DNA of 64,000 bases from assembly GCF_003254395.2 (NCBI RefSeq), contig NC_037639.1, forward strand, positions 2,646,501-2,710,500, read 5' to 3'. Made by a program: the position numbers and the translations under genes. A model generated the notes under the pieces. It was not told where the DNA came from, did not search any database, and saw nothing but the letters and a program-made list of their open reading frames with translations. Source of the stretch: Apis mellifera (lineage: Eukaryota; Arthropoda; Insecta; Hymenoptera; Apidae). Below are positions 13,580-24,370 of the stretch, piece by piece; within the stretch, counting starts at the first letter, position 1, and the number at the start of each line of letters is the position of its first letter.

Positions 13580-13606
<27 letters not shown>
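13579..13606. repeat. (GA)n microsatellite
   Basis: A perfect AG/GA dinucleotide run inside GC island A. It is responsible for the Arg/Glu-repeat peptides in the overlapping plus-strand frames. Confidence 0.95.
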
Positions 13607-13612
<6 letters not shown>

Positions 13613-14699
13613 GGGAGGTGACGGAGGTGGTGGAATTAATGCACGCACCGGGCCACGCACCCAAACCCCTTACAGTCAGCCAGCCTACTTCGTTATACGA
13701 CAAGTATAAGAGGAGAGCACAGAGACTTTTATTGATCGCCTGGCAAAAACTCAGGAACCCTCATTTCGTGCTCCGTACCCCCAACTCTTACCAACCGAGC
13801 TTCCTCCAACCATCCAACCATCCCCCCTCGTCCTCCTTCTTTCTCACACTCCTCTCTCTCTCCCCCTACCTCCTCCTTTAACCTAGAGGTTCCCCTTTTG
13901 AGGAAAAAGTGGGACTGCCTATACGTCGTAGTCCTCCTCCTTATCGTTGTCGTCGTTGCCGGTGCTGATACCGGGGTTCACTCGATAATCTTTTACACTT
14001 AAGGCCTCCGTAACCCTTTCCCTTTCTAAGAATCACTCCCTCCCCTCATCTCCTCCGTGCTCGCGTGCCCCCCTAACTCTCCCTCCCCCCTCCAGCTCCT
14101 CTTATCCAACCCTATTTCGCCCGTTCACTGCCCTCGTCGCCCCTTTCTCTTTCTTCCTTCGGCGGAATGCCACATCTTCAACTGGCCTCGACCTCGTCCT
14201 CTTTTTCGTCTTTCATCCCTAATCGTCGCGCTCCCCCTCGTAGCGCTTCTTACCAGCTTCTTACCCATCCGTAGCACCTGCGAGGGCTAAAGAATCTCGC
14301 CCTCGGCCGAAGGTGTATGGTATAAATGCAAGCGGAGAGATTACTCGTCTTCGGGACAAGCTGGAGGGCGGAAACACAGAAATTCTAGATTTCTTTCTGG
14401 TCGAATGTATGCAAAGCTTCCTCTTTCCTCGTTCGAGGAAATCTCTCTCTCTCTCTCTTCTTTTTTTTTCGACGCGATTCTTCTAGTAATTCTGTTTTGT
14501 TTCTGCTCCGGCATTTGAGAGGGCAGGGGGGGGGAGAGGGGACTTATGGAACGGCACGGAGATGATAATGCGAGGGGGATGGAAAGTTTTCGGATGGTCG
14601 GGCGGAGTTTAAAGTTTTATCGTGACCGATTTAGAGGGAAGCCCCGTAAAAGCGTCGATTATGCATCGAAGTTATGAACAGATCGTAATTCGCCAAATT

Positions 14700-15840
14700 T
14701 TCGGTTTGGTCGATCGATAACTAAATGTAATTAGAGCGATTATAATAATTTAATGGATTTAATTAATTGGATTTATTTTTTTTTTTTTTTGCTGCTTTCG
14801 AATCGAATTTTTAACGAGATTCCAGAATTCACGGTTCCTTTCTTGTTTTAAAATGTATAGATATTTGTCAAATGATATTGAAACATTTAAATCATCAGAC
14901 AAATCTTTTTCAATCGCTGCAGATGAATCTACGTTGTTATTTCAGAAGATTCTTCTGACACTTTCAAGGATCAACAATTTTTAAATTTGTATCTTTCAAT
15001 AAGTACATACAATTATAATTGAGATGTATCTCTTGATATTATATAATTTTTGTCTAAAATATTTCCATATCTTATTATCATATTTTTATAAAAAATACTT
15101 GTTCTGGAAATTAAAATAAGATATTTTGTATGATATATTTCAACTGATCTTCGTTAATTCTTACTTTTCAAAAGTGAGACATTCGTCACTTGTGACGATG
15201 ATGGTTGAAGGTGACGAGTGGCCACTAGAGCTGTTGCTCTAATCCACAGACCGTATCGTATAATCGTAGAACTTCAACTAATAATAGAGAAACAATGGAT
15301 TGCTACACTAATATCAATATTATTTTGTCAAAAAATAAACTATGTGAAAAATCTCCTATTTCAAGATTTTTATTTAAAAAGAAAAATAGTACATTCCATA
15401 TCGCGTTCTATATTGCATTCGTTTCATATTCAATTTTATTTGAAATTTTCACTATAAATGCGAATCTTTGAAAAAAATTCATTCTAAAGTTTTTAATTAA
15501 TATAAACAAATTTTTTTATATTTTAAATTCTACGTCTTTTTCTGATAATTTTGATATTTGCAATATTTTAAATATCGTAAGAATTATAATTTAGAAGAAA
15601 AAACGTAGAATGCATAGTTAAGAAAAATCAAGCTACAGAAAGTGTTAATACAAGTGCGAAATTGGAAAGATGATTATCAAAAACCTAATAATCCCTAAAC
15701 AACATATAAAGGGCGATGATTTTGAAAAAACAGTACATTCTATACGACGTACGTAAAATTCTATTGTTATTTAAAAAAAAGAAAAATCGAAAGATGCATA
15801 CAAAACTCTAGATCTAATAATAACAGATATCTCCTATTTT
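14700..15840. other. AT-rich noncoding DNA
   Basis: AT-rich with scattered stops. A 12-nt inverted repeat, CGTCAC..GTGACG, lies near 15185-15198. The 79-codon frame at 15218-15457 has no recognisable family. Confidence 0.75.
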
Positions 15841-16250
15841 AAAATGATTCATTCGCGAGACTCGTTATTCCGTACGTGCGATATCGCGACAATTATAACG
15901 TCTATCTTGAGCCCTCCATTTGTAATATCGATGAAGGTGCTCTGATTGTGTCGATCCGCTCGAAGAGAAAGAAAATGAGAATCGTTTCGCTGGTCTCGGC
16001 GATTTGAAGTAACCTCGTTGCCAAGCATCCCGATGGAAGGATATAATGTCAGATGTGCTTTCGATTTATGCTTCATCGGGGGCCTTTGTCGGCCGATGGA
16101 TTTCGAACGATATTGTTCGTATCGCGATTTAAATTTCCAATGCTCGCGCATGTTTTCAGGGCTCAATTATACGGAAATTTCCGTAATTTTCGATGAACAG
16201 ATACGTTTGTGGATCGGTGTATGGAGGATATATTGTTTAGAATAAAATTT
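15840..16250. other. Balanced-composition islet, candidate conserved noncoding element
   Basis: About 400 bp of mixed, non-repetitive, CpG-containing sequence stands out from AT-rich flanks. Frames are open on both strands (15849-16166 minus, 105 codons; 16018-16245 plus, 75 codons). The overlap argues against either being selected coding sequence, and neither peptide shows a known motif. Conservation cannot be judged here. Confidence 0.35.
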
Positions 16251-17285
16251 CGTAAATGCGTATTGATGATACCAATATAGATAAAAATTATTCCAAAGAT
16301 TTGTGAAATGGAAGAGATTTGAAAATTTTTTTGAATACGCGATATTATGGTTGAGTAATAATTCGTATTGCGATGAAAGGAAAAAAAATTAAGATTAATT
16401 TAAAAGTTTAAAATTTAAATAATTTTCAAAGTTAAAATACATCAAATTTGATGGAAGAAATATACTACTAACTAGAAACTTTTATTGTTTATCGTTTCAT
16501 AGTATTATTGGCTGAAGTTTTGTTTTGCTAAATTTGTATTTCGAAGCATCTTGTTTAATTAAGTCTTTTATCAAAGTAATCAGAATCCTTTGTCTTCTTT
16601 TTTCAAAGACAAGAAATCCATTGTTTTAATTGAAATTTCTATTTTCTTCAATATTACATTTATGTTAATGTTTTATCTTTTATCTATTCGATAATTTATT
16701 TTTCCTATTGTTATTTAGAATTTTTAATTCTTCTTATTAAACTTGTTATTTTTTTTTTTATACTTTTGTACACTTAAGTTCTCTTAATCAATGTCGAATA
16801 TTTTATTTGTTATTAATTTCAGACCTAAATATATCACTAATCTATCCAAAAGAAATAGGATATGATATTGCCAATACAACATTCATTCTACTTAACACTT
16901 AATGATTAAAAATTTCTCTAATATTGCTATATTTTTCAACCATATATTAAAAAGTAAAAGCACATTATATTTCAAATGTTTACAAATCTTATTTCCAAAA
17001 AAAAAAAAAAAATTAAAAATTAATAAATTTATTCAACAACTTCAATATTCCTCAAATGGCTTACTTATCTTATATTGTTAATTTCGTGATGATTTTTTCA
17101 TCATATTAAGTAACCTTTGATCATTCACAATTTTCGAAATTCAAATTATCAGAATTCTACTACATTATCAGATATATATTATTATAAATATACATCGTTC
17201 AATAAAAATCTGCATACATCCATGAACAAATGAACTTTCATGACATCCACGTACCTTTGAAAAAAAAAAAAAAAAAAAAGGTAAA
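16250..17285. other. AT-rich noncoding DNA
   Basis: No supported feature beyond poly-A runs, including about 15 A at 16998-17012 and about 20 A at 17260-17279, next to the exon-like segment. Confidence 0.75.
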
Positions 17286-17471
17286 AAAAAGAACAATTAC
17301 CGCTGAAGGCTCACGCGACCGCAAATTCCAGCCAAGGAATTTACGTATCTCCGGTTCAGATAGAAAAAATTATGGAGGATCATTGTCGTGAATACGGCAG
17401 ACTCCTGTCCACCCTATTGTCCCTAGCTCGGTATACAGGAGAAGCAATAGAGCTTTTAAAGCTTAAAAAAC
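17285..17471 (+). CDS. Possible coding exon (unrecognised), ending at a consensus splice donor
   Basis: The frame is open from just after a TAA at 17282-17284 through 17471, where AAC is followed by GTAAGTAT, an excellent donor. It would encode about 62 residues. The first ATG is at 17372 (MEDHCREYGRLL...) and there is a Leu-rich, probably helical stretch ending in Lys residues. Composition is balanced and not repeat-derived, unlike other open frames in the window. Possible acceptors are TTCCAG about 17330 and GGTTCAG about 17360, but neither has a strong pyrimidine tract. I recognise no protein family. A 5' UTR exon or a chance frame is equally possible. Confidence 0.15.
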
Positions 17472-17720
17472 GTAAGTATGTGAAGTCCGGAGGAGAATGT
17501 AGCTCGAAACGATGGCTTGTGCGCGAGGGGACATCGGGTTGGAGGGGGAGGGAGAGGAGGGGGCGGTGATAGGGAAGGGGAAGGATAAGAAACAGTGAGA
17601 TGTGTTTGTTCCACACGAGCTATTGTCTGCCAAGACTACCTTTCCATTGTTTGTTACTGTCTCGCCCCTCTCTCTTTCAACAACACGTTCTCCCCTATCA
17701 TTCGGTATCTTACATCACGC
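17472..17720. other. GC-moderate, partly purine-rich flank of the exon-like segment
   Basis: Past the GTAAGT string the sequence becomes G/A-rich (about 17530-17590), then pyrimidine-rich. The read-through frame ends at 17569 in Arg/Gly-rich text, which looks noncoding. Three overlapping short plus-strand frames at 17595-17871 have no recognisable content. Confidence 0.5.
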
Positions 17721-19080
17721 CAAGCTCTATACAACCGCCTTCCGTGGCAAATATTTCGAGAATTTTCTACTTCCTAAAAGTTCATGGTTTCGTTTAACGA
17801 ATTTTGTTTTCCTTGTTTTTATTTATTTATTTGTTTCTTTTTTTTTCAATCGTAGAGATTTATTATATTGACCGATAAATTCGGAAAACAAAGTTCAAAG
17901 TTCGCGCGTTTTTTAAATTTCAATGGCTTTATAATTAGTGGATTCTTAAGTATAGCTACGGTAAAATTGAAATATGATGCAATTCTTTCGAATAATTTTG
18001 GTCGAAGAATTATATTCGTTTAACGATTGAAACATTGGCAATTTTTCAAATCAGAGAAATACGTTATACAAAGATTGATTCAAATATCATTTCAGAACGA
18101 ATTTTATAGAATGTAAAGATTTTCACATATATTTTCATAATTTTTAAACACATACTCATCTTGTACTTGGTTATTGAATAACCGAAATTCGAATAATTAA
18201 CGTTATGCTTCGATGATGAAATTTTTAGATGTCAAAGTAATAAATAAAGATCTCGTGTTAGATTATAATTATAAATTTTAATTTAAATATCGATAGCATG
18301 ATCCGTTTTCACTAAAATTTTATTTATATTTGCAGGAAACCTCGTGCGTTTCGAAAATATGATAGAATGCGATAAATGTTAATATTTTTATTAATACTTT
18401 AATATCGATAGATTTAAATCGTATTCAAAATTTTATAGTTTTTAATATTTTATTTAGACTTATTTTTCTTGGTAACAATCGATAAAATATAAATAATATA
18501 AAAAGATTAGACGAAATAATTATCTGATCAAAAAAGTATATTTTTACTATTGAATGTTAATTACGAAAAATTATATTATTTGTTTAATTAAATAAATTTG
18601 AGAAATAGATGTTAACCGTTCTATCATTAGAATAGCAACAAGTTGCTGTATCGAGACTAATCGCAAATTAAATATTGATTTACTATTTGATATATAATAT
18701 AAATTATTTACCTTGTGAATCCAATTAAATTCTATTCTTTTATATAACAATTCACTTTGAATATATATATATATTTAAAAAAAAATAATAAATATTCATA
18801 TACATTATAAATTAAAGATTCATTTATAATTAAAAAATTATTTATTTATTAATTATTTATCTTGTATCATGAATCCAATTAAATTCTATCTTTTTATATA
18901 ACAATTCACTTTGAATATATATATTTACAAAAAAAATAATAAATATTCATAAACATTATACATTACAAATTAAAGATTCATTTATAATTAAAAAATAATA
19001 ATAAAATATCTTCATTCAAATTTCACGAATGATATTAAATATACGTCAATTGTAATAATTCAGAAACAAGATAACACATT
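17720..19080. other. AT-rich noncoding DNA
   Basis: AT-rich, with no gene. It contains the approximately 150-bp tandem duplication listed separately. Confidence 0.8.
18702..19001. repeat. Tandem duplication of an AT-rich ~140-150-bp segment
   Basis: Copy 1 (18702-18840) and copy 2 (18852-19001) share the same ordered text: GAATCCAATTAAATTCTAT, then AACAATTCACTTTGAATATA, then AATAATAAATATTCAT, then TTAAAGATTCATTTATAAT. The offset is 154 bp between the GAATCC starts. Differences are a few substitutions, a short TA-run length change and 4- and 6-bp insertions in copy 2. Confidence 0.95.
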
Positions 19081-19190
19081 CGCAACGACCAGTCATTGGA
19101 AATCGAGAGGAAACAGAGAATTTTCCGCGAGAAAATGAGAAGAAAGAGGGGGCGGAAAAAAAAATTCAATTTGATCCGCGACAAAAACTT

Positions 19191-19204
19191 CCCCCCCCCC
19201 CCCC
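19191..19204. repeat. Poly-C run of 14
   Basis: A C14 homopolymer near the left edge of island B. It just misses the usual G4 length on the minus strand. Another C-rich run (C6-T-C12, 19724-19742) does satisfy the minus-strand G4 pattern. Confidence 0.9.
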
Positions 19205-19262
19205 GACTCGCCGTATTCTCTCTTTGTCCTCTCCGGGCGGCGATGATCTACCGAACGAGGTA

Positions 19263-19311
19263 CACGTGGGGTTGGTCCCGTGACGTCATCGCATGATCGC
19301 GGCGCGGGAAA
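19263..19311. promoter_or_regulatory. CACGTG + TGACGTCA (CRE) + E2F-like cluster
   Basis: Within 49 bp lie CACGTG (19263-19268), a perfect CRE palindrome TGACGTCA (19281-19288) and GGCGCGGGAAA (19301-19311). The last contains the reverse complement of the E2F consensus TTTCCCGC. The sequence is not repetitive, is rich in CpG and sits at the start of a GC island, a typical core or proximal promoter arrangement. No downstream gene is identified, so orientation is unknown. Confidence 0.35.
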
Positions 19312-19625
19312 CTTTGAAAACCGCCTCGTTGCTCGTCTCTTGCGCCCAAATCCCCGCATCGAGAAACTAACGTATCCCCCTCCTCACCCCATCGATCGTA
19401 TTTTAATTCCAAACTCGATCTTACTTTTAATTTAAAATCTCAAAAGAAGAAAAAAGAAAAAACGAAATTACGTTTATCCGTGTAACTGATTTCCAGGATT
19501 TCCAGAAAATGAACACGGAGATAGGTAAGTGGAGGAGAAGGAAGAAACGCAAGAAACCACAAAAGATTTCAATCTGTCGTTCCTTTGTGGCGCGTGTGCG
19601 CCACCACGCTCGTTCGTTATTCACC

Positions 19626-19643
19626 GAGAGAGAGAGAGAGAGA
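19626..19643. repeat. (GA)9 microsatellite
   Basis: A perfect GA run inside GC island B. Confidence 0.9.
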
Positions 19644-20216
19644 CGCGAGCACGCGTCGTCGGCAACTTGTAGCGAGAACGGAGGGCGAGCAAACGGTCGG
19701 CCTCCTTATTGTCATACACTCGGCCCCCCTCCCCCCCCCCCCGCTATAATAATAATTAAATTCCGTGCACACAATCATAGTAATGGCCACCAACGACTAG
19801 GTGGGAGCGGTGGTAGACGAGCGCGAGTAACCCGCTCTCCGACGGCGCAGCGCGCCCACCGCCGTCACACTCGAGTGCACGGGCTTACTACCCCTGCCCG
19901 GACGAGAAGGAGAATGAAACGACGAAAGGAAAGGCGGGAGTGAGTCGAACGCGCGCGATAAAGAGGGAATGACGGACGGCGGACATCAGAGGGGGGAGAG
20001 GGAGAGGGAGAGGAATGCGGGGGAGGATGTAGCGGGGAGGGAAGGGGAGGGGGGGAGGACACCTCCTGGAAATATTCTAATAAGCAAAATTTTCGCTTTT
20101 GTGTTTAAGAAAAGAGAAAGAAGTGGCGGGCAGGGTACCCTCCACCCCTCCTCCTCCTCCTCCTCCTCCCGTTCTCTACCAGAGTCGAGGCGGCGGGATA
20201 AGAAGGGAAAGAGAGA

Positions 20217-20231
20217 GGGAGGGAGGGAGGG
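20217..20231 (+). repeat. (GGGA)4, G-quadruplex-capable
   Basis: Four GGG runs separated by single A residues on the plus strand, within a longer GA-rich tract. Confidence 0.8.
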
Positions 20232-20600
20232 AGAGGCGAAAGAAGGCTCCGAAGGAATCCTGGCTCGGTGGTACACTCTTCCACTCTGTAGTAGTCGCGA
20301 TGCTGATGGTAGGTGGGGTATGGCGATATACCGGTCTTCAAGGGGTTAGGAGCGAGGAAAAGGGAGATGGGGAGAAATGAGGAGGAGGGAAGGGGACGCG
20401 GATGTACGCGTAAGAGTTCGACGGATGAAGAAGAGGAAGAAGAAGGCGAAGAAGACGGACCGGAGGGTAGGGGGTTTTGAGTTGGTCGTATTGTCTCAGC
20501 GGGGTGGTTGCTCGCGGGTTGCGCGGATCGAGGGGACATCGCGCGGAGAGAAGAAGGCGAGCGCGAGGAGGGAGGGGGGGGGATGGTTGGTCGGGTTACC

Positions 20601-20617
20601 GTCGTCGTAGTAGTCGA

Positions 20618-20650
<33 letters not shown>
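20601..20650. repeat. (GTC)n trinucleotide repeat
   Basis: GTC/CGT units cover about 50 bp, with a TAGTAG interruption near the left end. It gives Val, Ser or Arg runs in plus frames and Asp, Arg or Thr runs in minus frames, which explains the homopolymer peptides. Confidence 0.95.
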
Positions 20651-20746
20651 TGGTGGGAGGGGGCAGAAGGTTAGGCAGCCGAAGGAACGAAGTGGGCGGA
20701 AGAAGAGGCGAGGAGGGCAGAAGAAAGAGAAAAGAAGAGGGCGTGC

Positions 20747-20774
20747 GGGAGGAGGAGGAGGAGGAGGAGGGAGG
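20747..20774. repeat. (GGA)n trinucleotide repeat
   Basis: GGA repeats on the plus strand, complementary in sense to the (CCT)n run at 20929-20962, so the pair forms an inverted repeat about 160 bp apart. Confidence 0.9.
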
Positions 20775-20928
20775 GCGGGAGGGGGGTGCCGCGGCGGCGA
20801 AGGGGGTAAGACGTTGCATGAAGGGTTGGAAATGTAGATAGAATTTCTTCATTTCGCGTCCTTCGCCCCACACCCTCCCCCCTTCTTCGCTCACTACCCT
20901 CAGTCGACCGCCACCGCGATCTCCACCG

Positions 20929-20962
20929 TCCTCCTCCTCCTCCTCCTCCTCCTCCTCCTCTC
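20929..20962. repeat. (CCT)n trinucleotide repeat
   Basis: About eleven CCT units. It lies just after the purine-to-pyrimidine switch in island B. Confidence 0.95.
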
Positions 20963-21174
20963 CATCCTCGCCGCCCTCCTCCTTCTCCGTCTTTTCCTAT
21001 GCTCCCTTTTCTCTTCTTTCCGCGCCATCCCTCTACCCACACTACCCTCGCTACCCTCGACACCCTCGCCAACCCCCGACCCTCTCCTCTCATTTCACCC
21101 ATCCCCGCCATTCTTTCTCTTAAGACTCCGCGGCAGAGGAATCGTTAAAATCTGGCCGTACCCTCGGTACCCAC

Positions 21175-21228
21175 CCTACCTACCTACCTACCTACCTACC
21201 TACCTACCCTCTCTCTCTCTCTCTCTCT
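21175..21228. repeat. (CTAC)n followed by (CT)n
   Basis: About eight CTAC/TACC units at 21175-21209 run straight into a CT dinucleotide array to about 21228. It is a compound microsatellite. Confidence 0.95.
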
Positions 21229-21539
21229 TTCTTTCTCTCGCTCGCCCTCGTCGCTCCTTCCGATCCTTTCTTCTTTTCTCCTACCGCTGGAGCTACTACC
21301 ATCCCCCTGCTCTTCCCCCCTCCCCTCCCCCCCTCGCAGTCACCAACCCTTGAATGCCGCTCACTCACTACTTACTTTCGCGGGTGGCTCAGAGGGATGG
21401 CTCGTGGGGGTGGTAGGAAGACCGGTGGGTCTCCTGGAGGATAGTGTTCCGGTATTAATCGGATGAAGAGGCTTGTATGGGGGGAGAGAGGATTTTCGAT
21501 ACGTATCCATCATTTGGGACGGAGATGGAATAATTTAGC

Positions 21540-22250
21540 TTATAATTAATTAATGATGATTGAATTTGTTTCAAATTGTTTTATATTTTATGAGCATGTG
21601 ACAGGATATTTTTATTATTTTGGAAATCGGATCGATTTATTTGACGTTGGTTTTTTGGTTGTGCGATGAAATTCTTGGATAATTGTGACCCGATCCTGTT
21701 CGAATTGCATCCCTACGAAATTAATCTTGAATAAAATGCTTCGGTCAAGTAACTAACGAAGATCGAGATAGACATTCAGGATCATTAAATGTACATGTCT
21801 CTACATTTAATGTCAAAAAATTAAGACCATTCGTCCTGCTTTTCAATATTTTTTTCTTGTTTTTTAATTACAAATTTTCACGATTAATCACGATTAATAA
21901 TTAATAAAATATTAATATTGATTAATAATTTATATATTGCGATAATATCTTACCTGTTCTCTATCAGAGAAATTTTTACGTGTGACAAATTAGAGCGAAT
22001 TTGTTTATGTTACGAATCACATATGATTCGAATTGAAACAGTTGTAAATAACGATTGAATCGTATATGGCTTCTTAACAAAAATATATCGAACGAAAAAG
22101 GTTACCCTCTTATTCCAACATTCGTATATGCAATTTTAAAGTCAGCTTAAAAACGCATCGGCGATCAATTATTAAGCAAAGTTGGAGAGTTAGTTCGATC
22201 GGGAAACAGTTTTCGAAAACTGTCAGCCAAGCTTCGACAAACGATGCAAT
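21540..22250. other. AT-leaning transition, no supported gene
   Basis: Mixed to AT-rich sequence between two GC islands. I see no open frame, RNA gene or repeat of note. Confidence 0.7.
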
Positions 22251-22860
22251 ACCATAATTTTAATTAAGCTGTTTGCCCGGTGAGGGCTGCCGCCGCTGGC
22301 TTCGAGTTCAACGCGCTGCCTCCCGAAGTAGTAAATCAGTCTCTGAAGTTCACGAGGTAGCGCACGGATTTAGGGTCAAAGACGATCGCGACGTCGGCTC
22401 TTCTTCCTCTTTTGCTTCCCTCCCCGGAGCAAGCAAGGGGGTAACCGGAGTGTTTTCGAGCGACGCTCAAGGGTTATTGTTTCGGGCACTGGGAATTTAC
22501 ATTATTTCCTCCGACCGGTCTCATTGTTCGTCCATTTTTGAACATTGCATTCTCAGTCACGAATTCGTCGTTGTTCTCGCATCTCGCGATACATTTGTAC
22601 AAGGGTAATTACCGGTGCGATGGTGCACCGCGTTTTTCATTATTAAAATCAGTCATCAGACCCCCCCCCCCCTCTCCCCCCACCTCCTCGCTCTCTTGTT
22701 CTTGTTCTTTTCTGCTGCGATGCATTATGAGGAGTGGAGCGTATCTTTATCCATTCATGTATTTGTTTATATTCTATGATCGAACCCTACGGATGTCGAA
22801 TTCTTCTTTTCGATCTTTTCGATTTTTTTTTTTTTCGGTGGATTTTGTTTGAGTTTTCTC
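22250..22860. other. GC islet, start of island C
   Basis: Non-repetitive CpG-containing sequence at 22260-22620, then a C-rich tract (22661-22690). The plus-strand frame 22273-22608 (111 codons) has Ser/Val-rich text without a recognisable domain. The C12 run plus the following C6 run satisfies the G4 pattern on the minus strand. Confidence 0.5.
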
Positions 22861-23500
22861 GGGATTTTGAGTTGGATTAAATATTCCGTTATTCTGGATA
22901 ACGTTGGATTGATCGAAATAAAATTTTCTCGATTCACAGTTTAAAATATTGCGTGTAAAATGTCACATATGTCGAATAAAACTTTAGTTATAAGAATTCA
23001 CATTTTGTGTTACTAAATGTTTATTTATCTATTTTAAATTCGGTATATGCAAAAAAAGAAAATAATTGTTCATATTGATTTCAATGAATTCAATAATGAG
23101 TTTGTCAAGTTTAAATCGAATACTTGGCAACAGTTACTCCTTCGTTCGAGTTCAAAATCAAGTTTCACATATACCAACGAATAGTGGAATACATTGATAC
23201 AGATTGTAAGAATTATTACGTAATCTTCTTTTCTTTAAAAGTATTCTCTTAAAAAAAAAATAAATAAATAAAATTGATCAATAATTTCAAATCGAATGAA
23301 TTATCGATTCCATAGAATTTTAAAGAAAAATATATATATTCTTAAACTAAAATCCCATTTCACATTTACAATAATTCTTCTTTCGCATCCAATCGAAAAT
23401 TCAACCAATTTTTCTCTTCTCTTGTTTTCACACAAGAGATCCACTTGTACGTGTTATTCGATCGAATCTTATGCATAAAATTATCCCTTGTTATCAAATC
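22860..23500. other. AT-rich noncoding DNA
   Basis: No supported feature. Confidence 0.75.
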
Positions 23501-23830
23501 GGTCTCGCCTACCTAAATCGTTATCGGAGGAACGTTATTATCGTGGACGTCGATAATTCCCCTATAAATGTCCGCGTGGGGATACGATATTAATTAAAAC
23601 GGTGCGTGTTCGTAAATGCATTCAGCCGACCCTTCGTCGCGCCTTCCAAGAGTGGAAGGCTCACGTGAACCACCGTTGGATGACAAGATGTTTCGTATAT
23701 ACACGTTCAATTCTCACGCGTCTCGGCGGCCTTTGTTTAAACTTTAACAAAGTCAATTCGCGAGTAAAAAGCCCCCGGCGCCTGTAATTATTTGCATCCA
23801 CGTGTTACACTCGACGTCTGCCGCCGTATG
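23500..23830. other. Balanced, non-repetitive block, candidate conserved noncoding element
   Basis: About 330 bp of mixed-composition sequence follows AT-rich DNA. It includes a CTTTGTT..AACAAAG inverted repeat (near 23735-23755), an ATTTGCAT octamer (23790-23797) next to CACGTG (23799-23804), and another CACGTG near 23662. The plus-strand frame 23602-23787 has no recognisable domain. It looks like a developmental-type enhancer or conserved element by texture only. Confidence 0.3.
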
Positions 23831-23841
23831 AAAAGGAAAGA

Positions 23842-23906
23842 GGGAGGGAGGGAGGGAGGGAGGGAGAGAGGGAGGAAGGAAGGAAGGAAGGAAGGAAGGA
23901 AGGAAG
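23842..23906 (+). repeat. (GGGA)6 followed by (GGAA)n compound microsatellite
   Basis: GGGA units run from about 23842 to 23864 and then switch to GGAA units at about 23872-23906. The GGGA part satisfies the G-quadruplex pattern on the plus strand. Confidence 0.95.
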
Positions 23907-24370
23907 AAAGGAGGCCGGCCGGAAACTTGTACGGGATCCAGGGAAAACAACATCCCCCACCACCGCGCCTCCACGTGAAAAATATGTAAAGTATTGATTG
24001 CATTTTATAATTACTTGGGAGCTCGGTCGTCTTAGCTACCCTATCCACTCTAGCTCGCTCTCACCCTCTTCTCGCACCCTCAGCTACCATCCAACCACCC
24101 AGCTCCCCTTCCTCTCTCTCTCTCGCTCGCTCTCTTTCTCTCTCTCTCTCTCTCTCCATCACCGCCTCCTTCGCGCTCTCTCATTTCCTTCGGCGTTCCT
24201 CCCTATCAGAAACGTTTCCTTCTCCTACGAGAAGGCAAGAAACACACGCATCCATGTTTGTATTCTTATGCGTTTACACTCGAATAAGCGAGGAGGAGAT
24301 AGTAGTGGGCACCACCCCTCCTCTCCTCGCTTTCTTGCGCCGTTTCACGGTACGTGCGTGTTCCGCATAG
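23907..24370. other. Right part of island C, pyrimidine-rich with (CT)n
   Basis: After a short GC-rich stretch the plus strand becomes pyrimidine-rich, with a (CT)n array at about 24111-24157. The frames covering it are Ser/Leu-rich and unconvincing. Confidence 0.65.

Larger units (their letters stand above)
13030..14700. other. GC island A: purine-rich left half, pyrimidine-rich right half
   Basis: Plus-strand purine bias (about 13030-13620) gives way to pyrimidine bias (about 13780-14290). The balanced middle holds no clear exon. Overlapping frames on both strands (for example 13254-13703 minus and 13507-13881 plus) are low complexity around a (GA)n array. A TATA-like TATAAAT is at 14321-14327. 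It is a candidate promoter or regulatory island. Confidence 0.6.
19080..21540. other. GC island B, microsatellite-dense, no supported gene
   Basis: This is the longest GC-rich block, with many CpGs. The plus strand is purine-rich at about 19960-20830 and switches abruptly to pyrimidine-rich at about 20860-21340. Many overlapping frames on both strands (up to 146 codons) are Arg/Gly/Glu or Ser/Pro/Leu low complexity. A GTAAGT donor-like string at 19525-19530 follows a short ATG frame (19509). It is a candidate promoter region. Confidence 0.6.

Noticed and set aside
13254..13881. Overlapping 149- and 124-codon frames on opposite strands
   Set aside because: Both are built around a (GA)n array and show no recognisable domain. 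Mutual overlap is expected for stop-poor repeats.
20105..21111. Several 109-146-codon frames on both strands
   Set aside because: They translate (GGA)n, (CCT)n and (GTC)n repeats to Arg/Gly/Glu, Ser/Pro or Asp/Val runs.
23911..23936. Resemblance of a GGCCGG..GGAAACTTGTACGG string to an insect miRNA-like sequence
   Set aside because: Only partial similarity from memory. No matching opposite arm was found nearby to make a precursor hairpin.
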